The notes under the pieces: model-generated | Database searches by the model: none | The model's input: only the letters and a program-made list of their open reading frames with translations | What the model was told of the DNA's origin: nothing | Part shown: piece by piece, positions 49,649 to 61,569 of the stretch | Layout of the letters: each line of letters starts with the position of its first letter | Position numbering within the stretch: the first letter of the stretch is position 1 | Position numbers and translations under genes: made by a program | Source of the DNA: Neocallimastix lanati (nom. inval.) | Taxonomy: Eukaryota > Neocallimastigomycota > Neocallimastigomycetes > Neocallimastigales > Neocallimastigaceae | Length of the DNA stretch: 64,000 nucleotides | Assembly (NCBI GenBank): GCA_016946835.1 | Contig: JACVTC010000061.1 | Coordinates: forward strand, 226,001 to 290,000 | Direction of reading: 5' to 3'

Positions 49649-50696
49649 TTATAGTGTTCTATTATTTCTAGCAATTTCGCTTTTACAGTTTGGACAATGG
49701 TGAACTGCATCCTTTAGGTCATTAATAAAGAATGGAAGACAACAACAACAACCTGTAAATATACATAGAACCATACAAAAAATCCAAACAAAAATATTAT
49801 CTTCATATATAACTTTAGTTTTAACTTCTTTATTACAATTGGGACATTTAGTTTTAAAACTTTTCCGTGGTATTTTAGTATCATCTACTCTTTTTTATCA
49901 GTATAAATCATACAATAATAATAAATAGAAATATAAAAATACAATGTAATACAATGCAATACATAAAAATAAAAATAAAAATATAAATAAAAATAAAATA
50001 AAAAAAAAAATTTAGAATTATAAGTAATTGAAATTCATATTAATATATATCTATATTAATAATAGATTTATATTACTGATAGAATAAGAAAAAAAAATAC
50101 TATATTATAAAAAATTCTAATTTTATATTAATGAATATCTAGTTATTTTTATTAAAAAAAATGTATACATATGATATTTACATTATTATAACTTCTGAAT
50201 TATTTATTCCATCTGTTTTTCTTCCTTGTTCCTGGTTTTCTGGTGGTGGAACTGAAGTATTTTGTACTAATCTATCATTCATCGGTGGCTCATAAGGGGG
50301 AGGAGCATTATCTATAATATCAGAATGAATAATGGGATAATTATTTTGAGATGGTAGATTATCTGGATTGTTATTAGATTGATTATAAAGATTAACATTT
50401 TGAAGTGGTGCATTAGTATTATCTGGTGAATAAATATTTTGAGGAGATTGATTGATTAGAACACCATTATCTGGTGGAATATTTGAATCAGCATTTGAAA
50501 GAGATGGATAGATTTGAGCTGCATTATTTAATGGAATATTTGAATTAATATTTGGAGGAGGTGGATTAACTGGAACACCATTATTTAATGGAATATTTGA
50601 ATTAACATCTAGAGGAGGTGTAACACCATTATTTTGTGGAATATTTGAATTAGTATTTTGAGTAGGTGGGATATTATTATTAATCGGTTGACTCAT
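49649..50696 (-). CDS. LITAF-domain protein with Pro/Asn-rich N-terminus and PPPY motif
   Basis: Exons 50696-50182 and 49889-49649 are joined by a phase-2 GT-AG intron into 251 residues. Residues 1-171 are Asn/Pro-rich with tandem SNIPLNNG-like repeats and PPPYEPP near 137. The C-terminal LITAF domain (about 185-245) has CPNC at 187-190, a hydrophobic hairpin segment (VWIFCMVLCIFTGCCCCLPF, 206-225) and HHCPNC at 235-240. Together the two Cys pairs would bind zinc with the segment inserted in the membrane. LITAF/SIMPLE proteins act on late endosomal and lysosomal membranes, and their PPxY motifs recruit NEDD4-family ubiquitin ligases. The same architecture here suggests endosomal sorting in this fungus. 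The domain call is strong; the role is by analogy. Confidence 0.9.
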
Positions 50697-50945
50697 TTTT
50701 TTTTTTAATTACATTTAATTTTATTTTTTTTTTATCTTGTTAAGATACTTATATATATTTTAAAATAATATTATATATAAAAATTAAAATAGATAGGTTC
50801 TATGAAAACTAACTGTATTTTAATTAATTATATAATAGGATAAAATTTAAATGTATAAATGCTTTTATTATTATTATTATATAAATATCTAAAATAATAT
50901 AAATATTTATTAAACTAAATTTTTTATTATTATATAAAATAATAA

Positions 50946-51009
<64 letters not shown>

Positions 51010-51112
51010 TTAAATTTTTATATTTATTAATTTATAAATGACAATAAATTATTATCCCTTGACTTTTATTTTCATATTAATTTTATTCCTTCATAGTAAA
51101 AATTTCTTTATA

Positions 51113-51159
<47 letters not shown>

Positions 51160-52545
51160 TAATTCTTATTAAAACTTTATTCTTTTTAAAACTTAATTCT
51201 TATTGAAATTAATAATAAATTATTATAATAATATATATTAATAAACTTTTTTTCTTTTTTATAGTTTTTAATTTTATAATTTTTTTTTTTATTTTTTGTC
51301 ATAGTTTTTTTTTTTTTTTTTTATTGTCATATTTAAATTATACATAGAAATAAAAAACTGATATTAATAAAGACTTTAATATATTAATAAATAAATTTGT
51401 ATTGATTATAAAAGTATTTTTTTTAAATATTTTTTTATAACTGTATTGATTATATAAGTATATTTCATATTATTTTTAAAAACTTTATTGATTATGAAAG
51501 TATTCTTTTCTTGTCAATTTTAAAAACTTTAATTTGAACATATTCATTTTGATATGGATTCTTTTTTGTTTTTTTTATTGAAAACTATTTTTTTTTAAGA
51601 AAATATAAATATATATTATTAATAAAACATTCTTGATGAACATCTTTTATTCTTAACGAAAGGGGAAGTCAATAAGTCATCCAGTCTCTTCCTTAAATGT
51701 ATCTGACATTCATTGTATTCTTTACCCTACCGTTTCTTAGACGAACGAAATTTAATTTATTTAATAATATTTTATACTGTTAAAAAAAAAAATTAAATAT
51801 TCTTTATTTAAATAATTAAATAGTATATTATAAACATAGTTAATTATAATGTATTGTATTATCATATTTTTTTTTTTTGTACTAATCTCAATTACTATTT
51901 AGTTAAGTTTACAGTATTTCATTTAACATGTTTGATTAATAAATAGAGTATGGAATAAAAAAATTAAAATTTAAATTATTATTAAATATTAATTACAAAA
52001 TTATAGAATGTCATTATATATATATATATTATAATATTAAAGTATAATACTTATATGTATATATATTATATTATAACATATTATTTAAGTTTTTTTTTTT
52101 TTATTATTATTAAATAAATATATATTTTATTTAAAAAAACAATTTTTTTTAAATATATATATATCTTTTTAATTAATAATTCGTTATTTCATAACCAAAA
52201 GATAATTGAAATAATAAAAAAATAAAGAAAGAAATAATATATATATTAATTAAAATAAAAAAATATTAAATTTAAAATAAAATAGTTAATTTTTACAATT
52301 AGTTTTATAATAAATTTTATAATTAAATTTATAATTAAATAATAATTTTATAATAACAAAATTAATTAATTTAAATAACAAATTATTTTTATAATAAACA
52401 AATTAATTTATTTTATTAATAAATATTTATTTTATTATTCATTTTATTACTTTTATTTTATTTAATTATTCTCTTTATTTATAAATCATAAATAGTTTAA
52501 TTTTAAAGAAAAATATAAATACTTATAAATATTTCATGTAAATAA

Positions 52546-52582
<37 letters not shown>

Positions 52583-53857
52583 TAGTTTTATAATTTTAAT
52601 AATCACTTTTAATTTTCATAATGTTTAATAAATTTTAATAAAGATTTAAAATTAATTATTAGAAAACAAATGTTCTAATAAACCAAATTTTTAGTGTTAT
52701 TTTAATAAAACATTTTTAATTCGTAAATAACTTATACAGTTATTATTTGAATAAATTGAAATTATCACTTTTTAATTCTGTAATAAAATTAAGATAATTT
52801 CTAAAATATATCATTTGTGATACGAAACCACTATAAATATCATATTTAGGTAGATTCTTTAGGTTAAAGAAATACTTAAATATTATTGGTCAGCAATAAT
52901 TTAATAGTAATATATATAATTTTATAATAATAATTTTAAACGGAGAATTCTTTTATTTATAAGTTTATACTTATGGTAAATTAATTCGCATAAATAGCTA
53001 TTTTTTTATATTTTAGTTTAGTATAGTTAAAGAGAGATATTAATGTTTTATTATATTTATTGATTTATAAATTAGATGAATATATATATTTGAGATAATT
53101 AATTATAATATTTATATGTGTAATAATAATTGATGTAATAATTAATAATTAATAATAAATAAAGAGAATATTAAAAAGATATATTTATTACTTTATTTTG
53201 TACTTTTGTATGTGTTATTTCTATTTAATATTAGAATATATTATTTTGTCATAATTCCTTATTGTCATTGCCCATAACTAAATATTAATTTAGATACATA
53301 AATAAAATATCGTGCTACAGTATTTAAATAAAAATGGAAAATTGTTAATAAAATTATAATAAAATATAATAAAGAATTAATTAGTTAAATTATATATATC
53401 ACAATAATAAATAATAATATAAAATTATTCAAATTTATTTAATTAGTTAATAGCCAATAGGATTTAATTTATAGTAAATTAGAAGTATAAAAAGAAAAAT
53501 TATTATAAATTTTTTAAAGGGTGGTTTTTTTGGAGAAAATAGATATACATTAGTTAAAATAAATATATTCGGGGAATATATTTATTTATAAAAATAATAT
53601 AGTAATAAGTTAGAAATAAATAGTTAATAAGATTTTTAATAATATTTTATTATAAAATTGTATTACGACATAATAAATTAAATAAAATAAAACGACAAAA
53701 CTATAATTCTTAAAATTCTGTTATAAAATAACGTGTGTAGTAATTATATATTTCTATATTAGAATATACTATTTTATTTTATACTATCTTGCTAACTCAC
53801 AAAAATATTGATACTAAAAATATTAATAAAAAAATTAATAAAATAACGTATCAAAAT
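50697..53857. other. AT-rich spacer, with an AAT microsatellite and probable 5' LTR at its end
   Basis: A pure AAT array of about 20 units lies at 50949-51008. An islet at 51620-51760 reads on the minus strand YNECQIHLRKRLDDLLTSPF in an open stretch of about 40 codons, preceded by one stop; it is a possible decayed gene fragment. The part nearest 53857 probably is the 5' LTR of the following gypsy element, ending near ACGTATCA at 53846-53853, but its start could not be located. Confidence 0.5.
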
Positions 53858-53875
53858 TTTGGAGCCCAACATGGG
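53858..53875 (+). promoter_or_regulatory. Primer-binding site of the gypsy element
   Basis: TTTGGAGCCCAACATGGGG-type sequence a few bases after a CA end resembles the TGG(C/A)GCCCAAC(G/A)TGGGG tRNA primer sites of fungal Ty3/gypsy elements. It fixes the element's plus orientation. Confidence 0.75.
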
Positions 53876-54012
53876 GGGAAGCAAGATTTAATAAAGAAGT
53901 ATGAAAATAATAAGAAAATAATAATTACAAATTAATTATTTAATAATAAACCATAATCTTATAATTTTTTTTTTATATATTCATTATCATTAAAAATTAC
54001 AAAAATCCTAAA

Positions 54013-55500
54013 ATGTTTAATGCGGCTAAATTGCAAAGAATCTTACCATTGTTAATCAACTATGGTAAAGATGTGGAAAGTTGGATAACAGATTTTTCAA
54101 AAACGATGGAACTTTATGATATAATGGAACTTCGACGCATTTTTACATGGGCTAAAGAGGCCGTGGAAGAAGATACTCAAGGCGCATTAAATTCATTAGT
54201 AAAAGGAAAAGGTGACTCAATCAGATAATCCTACATTAAAGGAGATTCAAGATACAATAGAAGAATATTTACATATAACTGAGAATGATAAATGTTCTGT
54301 TCTTAAATCTTTAAAAATTAATAAAGACGAATCGTTAAAAAAGTTTAATTACAAATATAAAAAATTATATATAATAAACTCAGTTTGGAATATAGAAGAC
54401 TTATTTCGGTCAAAGATTATACAAATGCTATTAGTTTTCGAGTATTTCCCTGTTCAAGAGTTATGATAGCGGAATGTGAAACAATAAATGAAGCATTTAA
54501 AATAGCTGAAGTAGCTGAAGAAGCTGAAAAAAAATATCCAATGCAAATCAAAGGAGAAAAATTAATAATAATATGGGAACAAACATCATGTTTACTCAAA
54601 ATCATACTAATAATAATGTATTATTGAATCACCCCTTTTTATGAAAATCTTCACTCAAGACAACTACCTATGAATCAAGATGGAAATAATACCTTTATTA
54701 GAGAAAACAATTGGAATTTTAGAGCTAGCTCATGGAACAATAGTAACTCTAGGAATCCAAATTATTTGAATCATGCGGTAAACTTAAGAAATCATATGAA
54801 TTATTATTCAAATAACAGTAATAATTACATTAATAGAATGCCAAGAAGGAATTCAATAAAATGGATATAATAATAAAATCAATTATGATAGGCATTCGAA
54901 CAATAACAAAATCAACAATCCTTATATGAATTTTAATATAATGAATAATACGAACAAAATGAGTAATAATCAATTACTCAATGAAGGAGAAGATAACCAA
55001 AATAATATTGATTTAAAAAATATAAATAATAATATGATGACTAATAATAATAAAGAATATAATAAACAAATGACTAATGGTAACACAATTAACACTAATA
55101 ATATGACTCAATCGTTTAGCTACCAAAATAGGATTATTTGATTATATTAAATTTCGTTTATTAGTAATTATTTTAATTAATCATTAATATGTTAAAATAA
55201 GATATTAATATAAATCTCCCTTTTGTTCATTATATCTTTTTTTTTTTGTTATATTTTATAGATTTCATTAGGAAAAAAGTATCATAATAGAACAGAAAAC
55301 AACAATGTCATTAATACCTTAGTAACCAAAAATAATAATAATTTTAATGATGATAAACAATTATCATATGAATTGTTATCGTTGTACATTGGAGGGACAT
55401 AGAGCTTCAGGATGTACGTACACATTCAAACAATTGGCTGAAATGGAAGAACAGGGTTTGATTAATAAACCTTTAAACCAATAAATGGGAGAAGGATAAC
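54013..55500 (+). pseudogene. Gypsy gag region with CCHC zinc knuckle (broken)
   Basis: The first frame (54013-54228) reads ILPLLINYGKDVESWITDFS, the typical gag helical start. It shifts near 54220 and continues DTIEEYLHITENDKCSVLKS to about 54400. An Asn-rich low-complexity stretch follows. At 55373-55414 a perfect CX2CX4HX4C knuckle (CYRCTLEGHRASGC) marks a nucleocapsid. Frameshifts and stops separate the parts. Confidence 0.85.
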
Positions 55501-55525
55501 TTCCATTAACCAAACCAAAAAAATA

Positions 55526-56335
55526 ATGTCCAAAAATAATGACTCATGTAACAATAAAAATGATATAATGACAATGGTAGATGATCAAACAATACTACCT
55601 ATAATTAATAATAGTATTAATGAAAAACAAAATTGTAATCACCTTAACATAAACAATAATACTAATACTACACAAAATATATTAAATAGACCAATTGAAC
55701 TTGTAGCAGCGGCTACTCGAAATTCAAGAAATAATATTAGCAAATATAATGAAAAGCCATACAATAGAAAGGAAGTGAGATTTAATTTAAAAGACAATCC
55801 AAAACCAATACAAACGGCAGCTATGAGTCATAATAATATTAATAAGAATAATAATAGTATTAATAATTATAATATTAAAAATAAAAATAATACCAATTAT
55901 AGTAATACGAATGCTAATAATAATTATAATAATATTAATAATCATAATAATAATATGAATAATGATCATGAAAATAATAATATGAATAATAATAATAAAA
56001 TTAATTATAATATAGATAATTATAATGACAATAATAACGACAGTAATAATGAAGAAAATAATATTTATAATACCTTTAAGGAAAATATTGACATAAATAA
56101 TGATGATTATATTACTAATAATATAAACACTAGTCAAACAGTTGAACTAGACAGTATAGAATCTAATGAAGATGTAATCATGATAGAAGAATCTGAAAAT
56201 AATGAAAACAATGGTTATGCTGATGAAAGTAATAATATTAAAAATCATAATAAGTCCTTATCTGATAATGTAGAGAATTCCATTAGAGCAAATAATAAAA
56301 ATAAGAATGAAGCTCCTAATAAAAAAAAATTGTAA
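55526..56335 (+). pseudogene. Asn-rich post-gag frame of the gypsy element
   Basis: 269 codons, over a third Asn, with runs such as NNHNNNMNNDHENNN and no recognisable domain. By position after the knuckle it should be the linker between gag and protease, expanded by AAT-type codon repeats. It ends with a Lys-rich tail and a stop, and is followed by 480 bp of non-coding AT-rich DNA. Confidence 0.6.
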
Positions 56336-56816
56336 TACGCAAAAACTAGAGTATCTTGATCCTTCTTTTATCACAAAAAAAAATATTAGAAAAGTTAAAA
56401 ACAAAAATAAAGAAGAGAGAATTAAAGATATAAAAAAATAAAATGAAAGAAATGAATACCAATACCAAGACAAGTGAAACTCCAATATATTATTTTTCTA
56501 AATTTTTTGATTTTTAAGAACTTTTTAGAAACTTTTATTTTTTATCTTTTAATAACTTAAACTTTTGAAAAAAAAATATAAATATGTGTAAAATTCATGA
56601 TAAAAAATATTCTTTCTTTGTGTTTTTTATTTTAATTCTTTAGTTAATAAAACTTAATTTTTAATAAAACTTTTTGTAGAAAATATTAATACTATATCAA
56701 CCCTTGCGGCTTATAGTATCGTAATAAATATAAATAAATAAAATTTTTAAAAAATAAATAAATAAAATCATAAAGTGATTTTTTATTTTCTGTGTTTTTA
56801 ATTTTATTATAATATT

Positions 56817-58310
56817 TTGTTATACTTATATTATATTAATGCCTTTAGAAACTGGCCAAGAATGTACGAACATTTATTAGAAGAAGAACCAAAATCTTTA
56901 AAAGAAGACATGGACTTCACTGCAAAAAAAGAAAAAAAATTTAATATACTAGGGGATAATAAACAAAAGTCAAAAGCATCTACTTCTAAAAATTCTTATA
57001 ATTGTAAAAACAATAATAAAGGAACAATAATAGTACTGATAATAATAATAATTTCAGACCATTCTATAATAATATTCCAAACAATAATAATAATTACTTT
57101 AATAAATACTCATCATCACTATATACTAAAACAAACAATAACAATAATCTAACGACTAACAAAAATTTTTATAATCCAATTGAACTTAATAATGGAGTTG
57201 AACAAAGAAGAACAACTTTAAAAGGTTCTCAATATACTAATAAAGAATTAGATGATATAACTGGAAAACTGTCTGAATTAAAAATTAACCTTTGCATAAA
57301 TTGTCAAAGAATTGGCCATGTTGCTGAAGAATGTCCAGAATTAAATCATTTAAATTAGTTATCGGGAGTACTCAATCTCCCGAGATAACTAAAATTGTAA
57401 CTAACAACTATGATCAAGAAAATATTATAGAATATGAAAGAAACAATAATTATATGATTAATACAGTTCAAAAGAGAAAATCACCAAGTAAGAATTCATT
57501 GGATAAAAATAAAATATCATCAAGTAATAAATCTATAGTAAAACCTTCTATTTTAAATCAACCAAATATAAAAGCCGTTAAACAACAAAAGAAAGCCATT
57601 AGAGATAAAGGAAGAAGAGAAATTACAAATGATGTAGAAGACATGGATATATTTAATGATAATATTACGCATGAAGAATCTAATAATAATAGTGAAAGTA
57701 TTCAAACAACCAATTTTGACCAACCCCAATCTAATACTCCTAAAGAAATTAATTATCAAAATAATAATTCAAATACTATACCAGAAAATGTTAAAACAAA
57801 ATGTAAACGAAACATGACCGAAATCCAAATGTTGAAACCTGAAAATAAATTCAATATTTTGGAAGAAGCCAATAATTTATATTCTAAAATAAGCCTTACA
57901 CAATTATTATCAGCAAGTCTATTCATAAGAAAAGACCTAGAACAAGGTTGTAAACCACGAGTTGAGAAAATACTTTATACTATTCAAAATTTAAATATTC
58001 CTATATTATGTGGAAAAATAGGAAAAAAAATCAGTCAAAATACTTTTCGACACAAGTGCAAGAGTTAACATTATAACTAAAAATTCACTTGAAGAACTAG
58101 AAAATGTAACCATTAATAATTGTGACCTTTCTGAAACTATTCCAATTGCCGATGGTAAAATACTTCATACTAATTCTTATATAAATTTAAAAATAACTAT
58201 TAATAATAACTTAACTGTGAATGAAAAATTCTACATAATAGATTATACAAATCCATTCTTTAATATTATATTAGGAAGAGGTATACAAAAGAAATACAGG
58301 CTATATATAG
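56817..58310 (+). pseudogene. Second gypsy knuckle, linker and aspartic protease (broken)
   Basis: The first frame (56817-57152) is gag-like (ALFRNW-type segment FRNWPRMYEHLLEEEPKS). A second CX2CX4HX4C knuckle (CINCQRIGHVAEEC) lies at 57293-57334. The 245-codon frame from 57331 is Asn/Lys-rich and ends with ISLTQLLSASLFIRKDLEQG, the segment that usually precedes the protease in fungal gypsy elements. After a shift near 58040 the protease reads ILFDTSARVNIIT (active-site D-T-S/G) and ends with IILGRG near 58270. The second protease signature supports a retropepsin fold; the frame is interrupted. Confidence 0.83.
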
Positions 58311-58316
58311 ATCCTG

Positions 58317-59404
58317 ATGAGTCTATATCAGAAAACAAAAAAAGGTCCTAAACATATAACACGGGTATGCATCAATACCTCTAACATTACTCCATTATGC
58401 AATACTCTTGTAATTGAAAAAGATGAAAACAAAGAATTTATCGATAAACTTGAAGAAATATATAATTCACTTCCATCTGAAGTACGAGAAAAATTTGAAG
58501 GACTTATAAAAAAATATAGAAGTTGTATGGCTACTTCATTAACTCAATTAACAACAGCAAATTTAGAGCCACATAAAATTTCAACCACCACGGATATTCC
58601 AATAAAATTAAAACCATATAAATTATCCAAGGAACTTTCCGACGAACTAAAGCAAGTAATTACTAAAAACATCAGAAGTACTCTTTTGCAAAAGGAGGAA
58701 GACAAATTAGAACACCCAATTTGCTGTATAAGTAGGACATTGTCAATCAACAATAACAAACCAATAAAATTTATAACTGATTAAAAGCCAATTTTAGGTT
58801 TGCTCAAGAAAAGTATTCCTAACAACAATAGACATGCTTGTTGGATAGAAGAATTCAATAATTACAAAACCAACCTAGTTTATGAAAAAAGAAAACGAAA
58901 TCTTTTTGCTGATATTTTATCTGGACTACTATCAAAAGTCTCTAATTCAATAATAAATTATGTGAAAGCAATACTTATTGATTTTATTCCAAATAATACT
59001 TGGTCACTAAAAGTAATGTTTCCTGATATATATAAAGACCCAAACGAAACCGAAGAAGATTATATTTTTCGAAGATTTTTAAGACATCAAAAATGGGTAA
59101 AAGAAGTTACTGAATATTCTGAACATGCCAACAAATACTGGGAACATAGAATTGGATTTAATAAAGCATTAAGAAAAACTTATACACCAGGAGATTATGT
59201 ATTGATTAGACTAGTAGGAAGAAGCAAATTAAATCCTTATTTTTATGGACCATTCAAAGTAGTTAATAAACAAAAATTCAATACTTGAGTTCTTGAAGAT
59301 CCACAAACTGGAAAACACCTTGAAAGAAATGTTCACATAAAAAATGTTTTCCCTTATGTACTACAAGAAAATGATACAACTTCAAGGGACGAAGTTGACT
59401 CTTA
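58317..59404 (+). pseudogene. Gypsy RT start, RNase H fragment and integrase C-terminus (core deleted)
   Basis: The frame 58317-58784 includes PHKISTTTDIPIKLKPYKLS, the entry to a Ty3-type RT. It then goes straight to LEHPICCISRTLS, the beginning of RNase H, so the RT palm with its YxDD box is missing. After one stop, KPILGLLKKS and RNLFADILSGLLSKV match the end of the Ty3-type RNase H. From 58950 the frame joins the integrase C-terminal end (HRIGFNKALRKTYTPGDYVL, then GPF in NPYFYGPFKVV), without the DDE core. The product could not support transposition. Confidence 0.87.
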
Positions 59405-59414
59405 AGGGCCGAGA
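59402..59414 (+). promoter_or_regulatory. Polypurine tract of the gypsy element
   Basis: TTAAGGGCCGAGAAAT directly follows the last codons DEVDS of the polyprotein. This is the usual place for the purine primer before the 3' LTR, which would start near TGATAAATAACG at 59417. Confidence 0.65.
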
Positions 59415-59420
59415 AATTGA

Positions 59421-60048
59421 TAAATAACGAAATTATAATTTATTATTTATTTACTTAATATAATATTTTTATTATTAATTTTATTTATTTATTGTTTATT
59501 TATTTAATTCTTTCTTTTATTTTTTTTTTAAATGTTAACGCTTATAAATAAAGTGTTTATTAGAAAATTTTTTGATATTTAAAATTTAAAAAAAAAGAAA
59601 AAAGAAAAAAATTAACAACCCATGTAATATTTATTTCTTGTTTTATTTATTTAATTATTTACAATTATTTAAAAAAAAATTAAAAATATGGTTCATAAGA
59701 ATTAAAATTTATTTACAAGCCACGTTCCGAAATGTAACACATTCATTTAAACATAATTTGGACTATTATAAACAAAATAAATAATTAAATTATACTGAAT
59801 TAATAATTAATAATAATCTATAATAATTTAAATGATCTATTAGTTTTAGATAAGTTATTATAATAATTATTAGTGATTAGTCAACTAAATAAGCTCGAAA
59901 AGATTTTAAGGAATTCTTTACAATTCTAAAGATTGCTGATAAGAATTTTTATTAGTTTTAAGATCTTAAATCATTTTATCTTTAAATTCATTTATTCTTA
60001 AATTATTTTATTAATAATTATATAGTTATTTTATTGAAAGATTCTAAT
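59421..60048. other. Probable 3' LTR remnant and AT-rich spacer
   Basis: No gene. A short patch GCCACGTTCCGAAATGTAAC (59717-59736) resembles the CATTTCG-type repeats of the MITE family in reverse complement. The element's 3' LTR should lie here, but no copy of it was seen upstream to define its end. Confidence 0.4.
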
Positions 60049-60429
60049 GGGTGTGGGGCATTTCGCCAAATTACATTTCGCCAGATTGCATTTCGCCAAT
60101 TTTTTTGAAAGCATGTGGCGTATTAAAAAAATGTGGCATTTCGCCAAATTGCAATTCTCCAAGTTGCATTTCGCCAAATTGAAAATTATTAAATAAATAA
60201 ATAAATCAATAAATAAAATTAAATATTATTAATATCACATAAAAACAATTTTAAAAAAAATATATTTTGAATTAATATTTATTTATTTAATCATTTATTT
60301 ATATCAATACTCTACTTGTCGAAATGCAACCTGGCGAAAAGCAACTTGGGGAAATGCAACATTTTAATACTACGCCACTTGTCGAAATGCAACCTGGCGA
60401 AATGCAATTTGGGGAAATGCAACTCTCCC
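60049..60429. mobile_element. MITE copy 2 with perfect 9-bp target duplication
   Basis: 381 bp, from GGGTGTGGGGCATTTCGCC to GGGGAAATGCAACTCTCCC, bordered on both sides by GATTCTAAT (60040-60048 and 60430-60438). Inward-facing GCATTTCGCC-type repeats occur five to six times on each side, more than in copy 1. The AT-rich core is shared with copy 1 (TTAAATATT, then a T-rich block). The 9-bp duplication suits Mutator-like elements. The 69-codon frame here (SKCNLAKCNLGKCN) is only repeat translation. Confidence 0.94.
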
Positions 60430-60438
60430 GATTCTAAT

Positions 60439-60870
60439 CAATATTGTATTATTATGTTATATATAGTTCTTTTACATATATATATACATATTAATTTTAA
60501 ATGTATTAATTACTTATATTGTTGAATATTATTTTAAAGTAGTGTATAAAAAGGGATTGAAATTTCAATTTCTTATAATCTTTGTAAAATTGTTAACTAA
60601 ATTATCCCATCCTAACTAATTTAATTAATTATAATTACTTGATACTTAGTATTAATCTTAGTAAAATTTATTAAAACATTAAATAAAATCTTCTATTTAA
60701 ACTTAAATTTAATTATTGAATTTCTTAATTTATAAAACCTTGCGTGCAATAATTTATTTTATTTTTATTTAATTGTTATAATTAATAAAAAGACCATAAC
60801 CTGACCAATATAACTCAAACTTAAAAACTTATTCTAACCTATAATAAAATTAACATTAGTTGTTCTTAAT
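60439..60870. other. AT-rich spacer, no gene seen
   Basis: Slightly richer in complex sequence than most spacers (for example ACCTTGCGTGCAATAA at 60738) but without a coherent frame. Confidence 0.5.
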
Positions 60871-61149
60871 TTTATAATTTTAGTTTGATTAAGTAAAAAT
60901 AATTTAATATTTTATAATTTTAGTTTGATTAAGTAAAAATAATTTAATATTTTATAATTTTAGTTTGATTAAGTAAAAATAATTTAATATTTTATAATTT
61001 TAGTTCGATTAAGTAAAAATAATTTAATATTTTATAATTTTAGTTTGATTAAGTAAAAATAATTTAATATTTTATAATTTTAGTTTGATTAAGTAAAAAT
61101 AATTTAATATTTTATAATTTTAGTTTGATTAAGTAAAAATAATTTAATA
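60871..61149. repeat. Seven copies of a 40-bp tandem repeat
   Basis: The unit contains AGTTTGATTAAGTAAAAATA and repeats exactly every 40 bp seven times. Only the fourth copy differs visibly (TTCGATT for TTTGATT). It is a recent minisatellite expansion between the MITE and the MULE relics. Confidence 0.95.
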
Positions 61150-61569
61150 ATTAATAAAAAACATATTTCATAATTCTTTTCCTATGTTGTCGCATTATTG
61201 TGTTTATTATATAATAAACTCTAATAAATAAAGATATGTATTTTTATATTTTTTTTATTTTTTTCTAATAATTAATTAATAATTGATTATTGATTATTAG
61301 ATTGATATAATAACTCTTTGTATTACAATAATAACTCCTAGTTTAATGGATTACTTAATAATTTTAAGAGATAAGCATTACAATAATAACTCTTAGGATA
61401 AATACTACTATTTAGTACTAAATAATATCTAATAATTTGATGATAACATAAAAATTATACCTTTAATTTCTTAATTAATAATTGATAAATAATTAATTAT
61501 TAATTTAGAAATTAAAGGTATAATTTTTATAATACTAAACACAATCTTTAATATTAATATTAAGAATAA
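61150..61569. other. AT-rich spacer with inverted repeat
   Basis: ATTATACCTTTAATTTCTTA (61455-61474) and its reverse complement at about 61502-61525 flank an AT core. This forms a possible hairpin of about 30-bp arms. No gene. Confidence 0.6.

Larger units (their letters stand above)
53858..59420 (+). mobile_element. Decayed Ty3/gypsy retrotransposon
   Basis: In order: primer-binding site, gag (54013-54470), a first CCHC knuckle (55373-55414), Asn-rich frames (55526-56335), a non-coding gap (56340-56815), a second CCHC knuckle (57293-57334), a linker frame (57331-58068), aspartic protease (about 58010-58310), start of RT (58440-58670), a short RNase H stretch (58695-58935), the integrase C-terminus (58950-59400) and a polypurine tract. 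The central RT and the integrase core are deleted. Two knuckles separated by non-coding DNA suggest either duplicated gag or two elements joined. A clear 3' LTR copy was not found. Confidence 0.9.

Noticed and set aside
51655-51755. tRNA or snRNA gene in a GC-richer islet
   Set aside because: No cloverleaf arms, T-loop consensus or snRNA landmark sequences were found; the same holds for 40185-40310.
55787-56137. 116-codon Ile-rich minus-strand frame
   Set aside because: Antisense of the Asn codon runs in the gypsy frame.
60316-60525. Cys/Asn/Lys-repeat frame SKCNLAKCNLGKCN
   Set aside because: Translation of the MITE subterminal repeats; no protein evidence.
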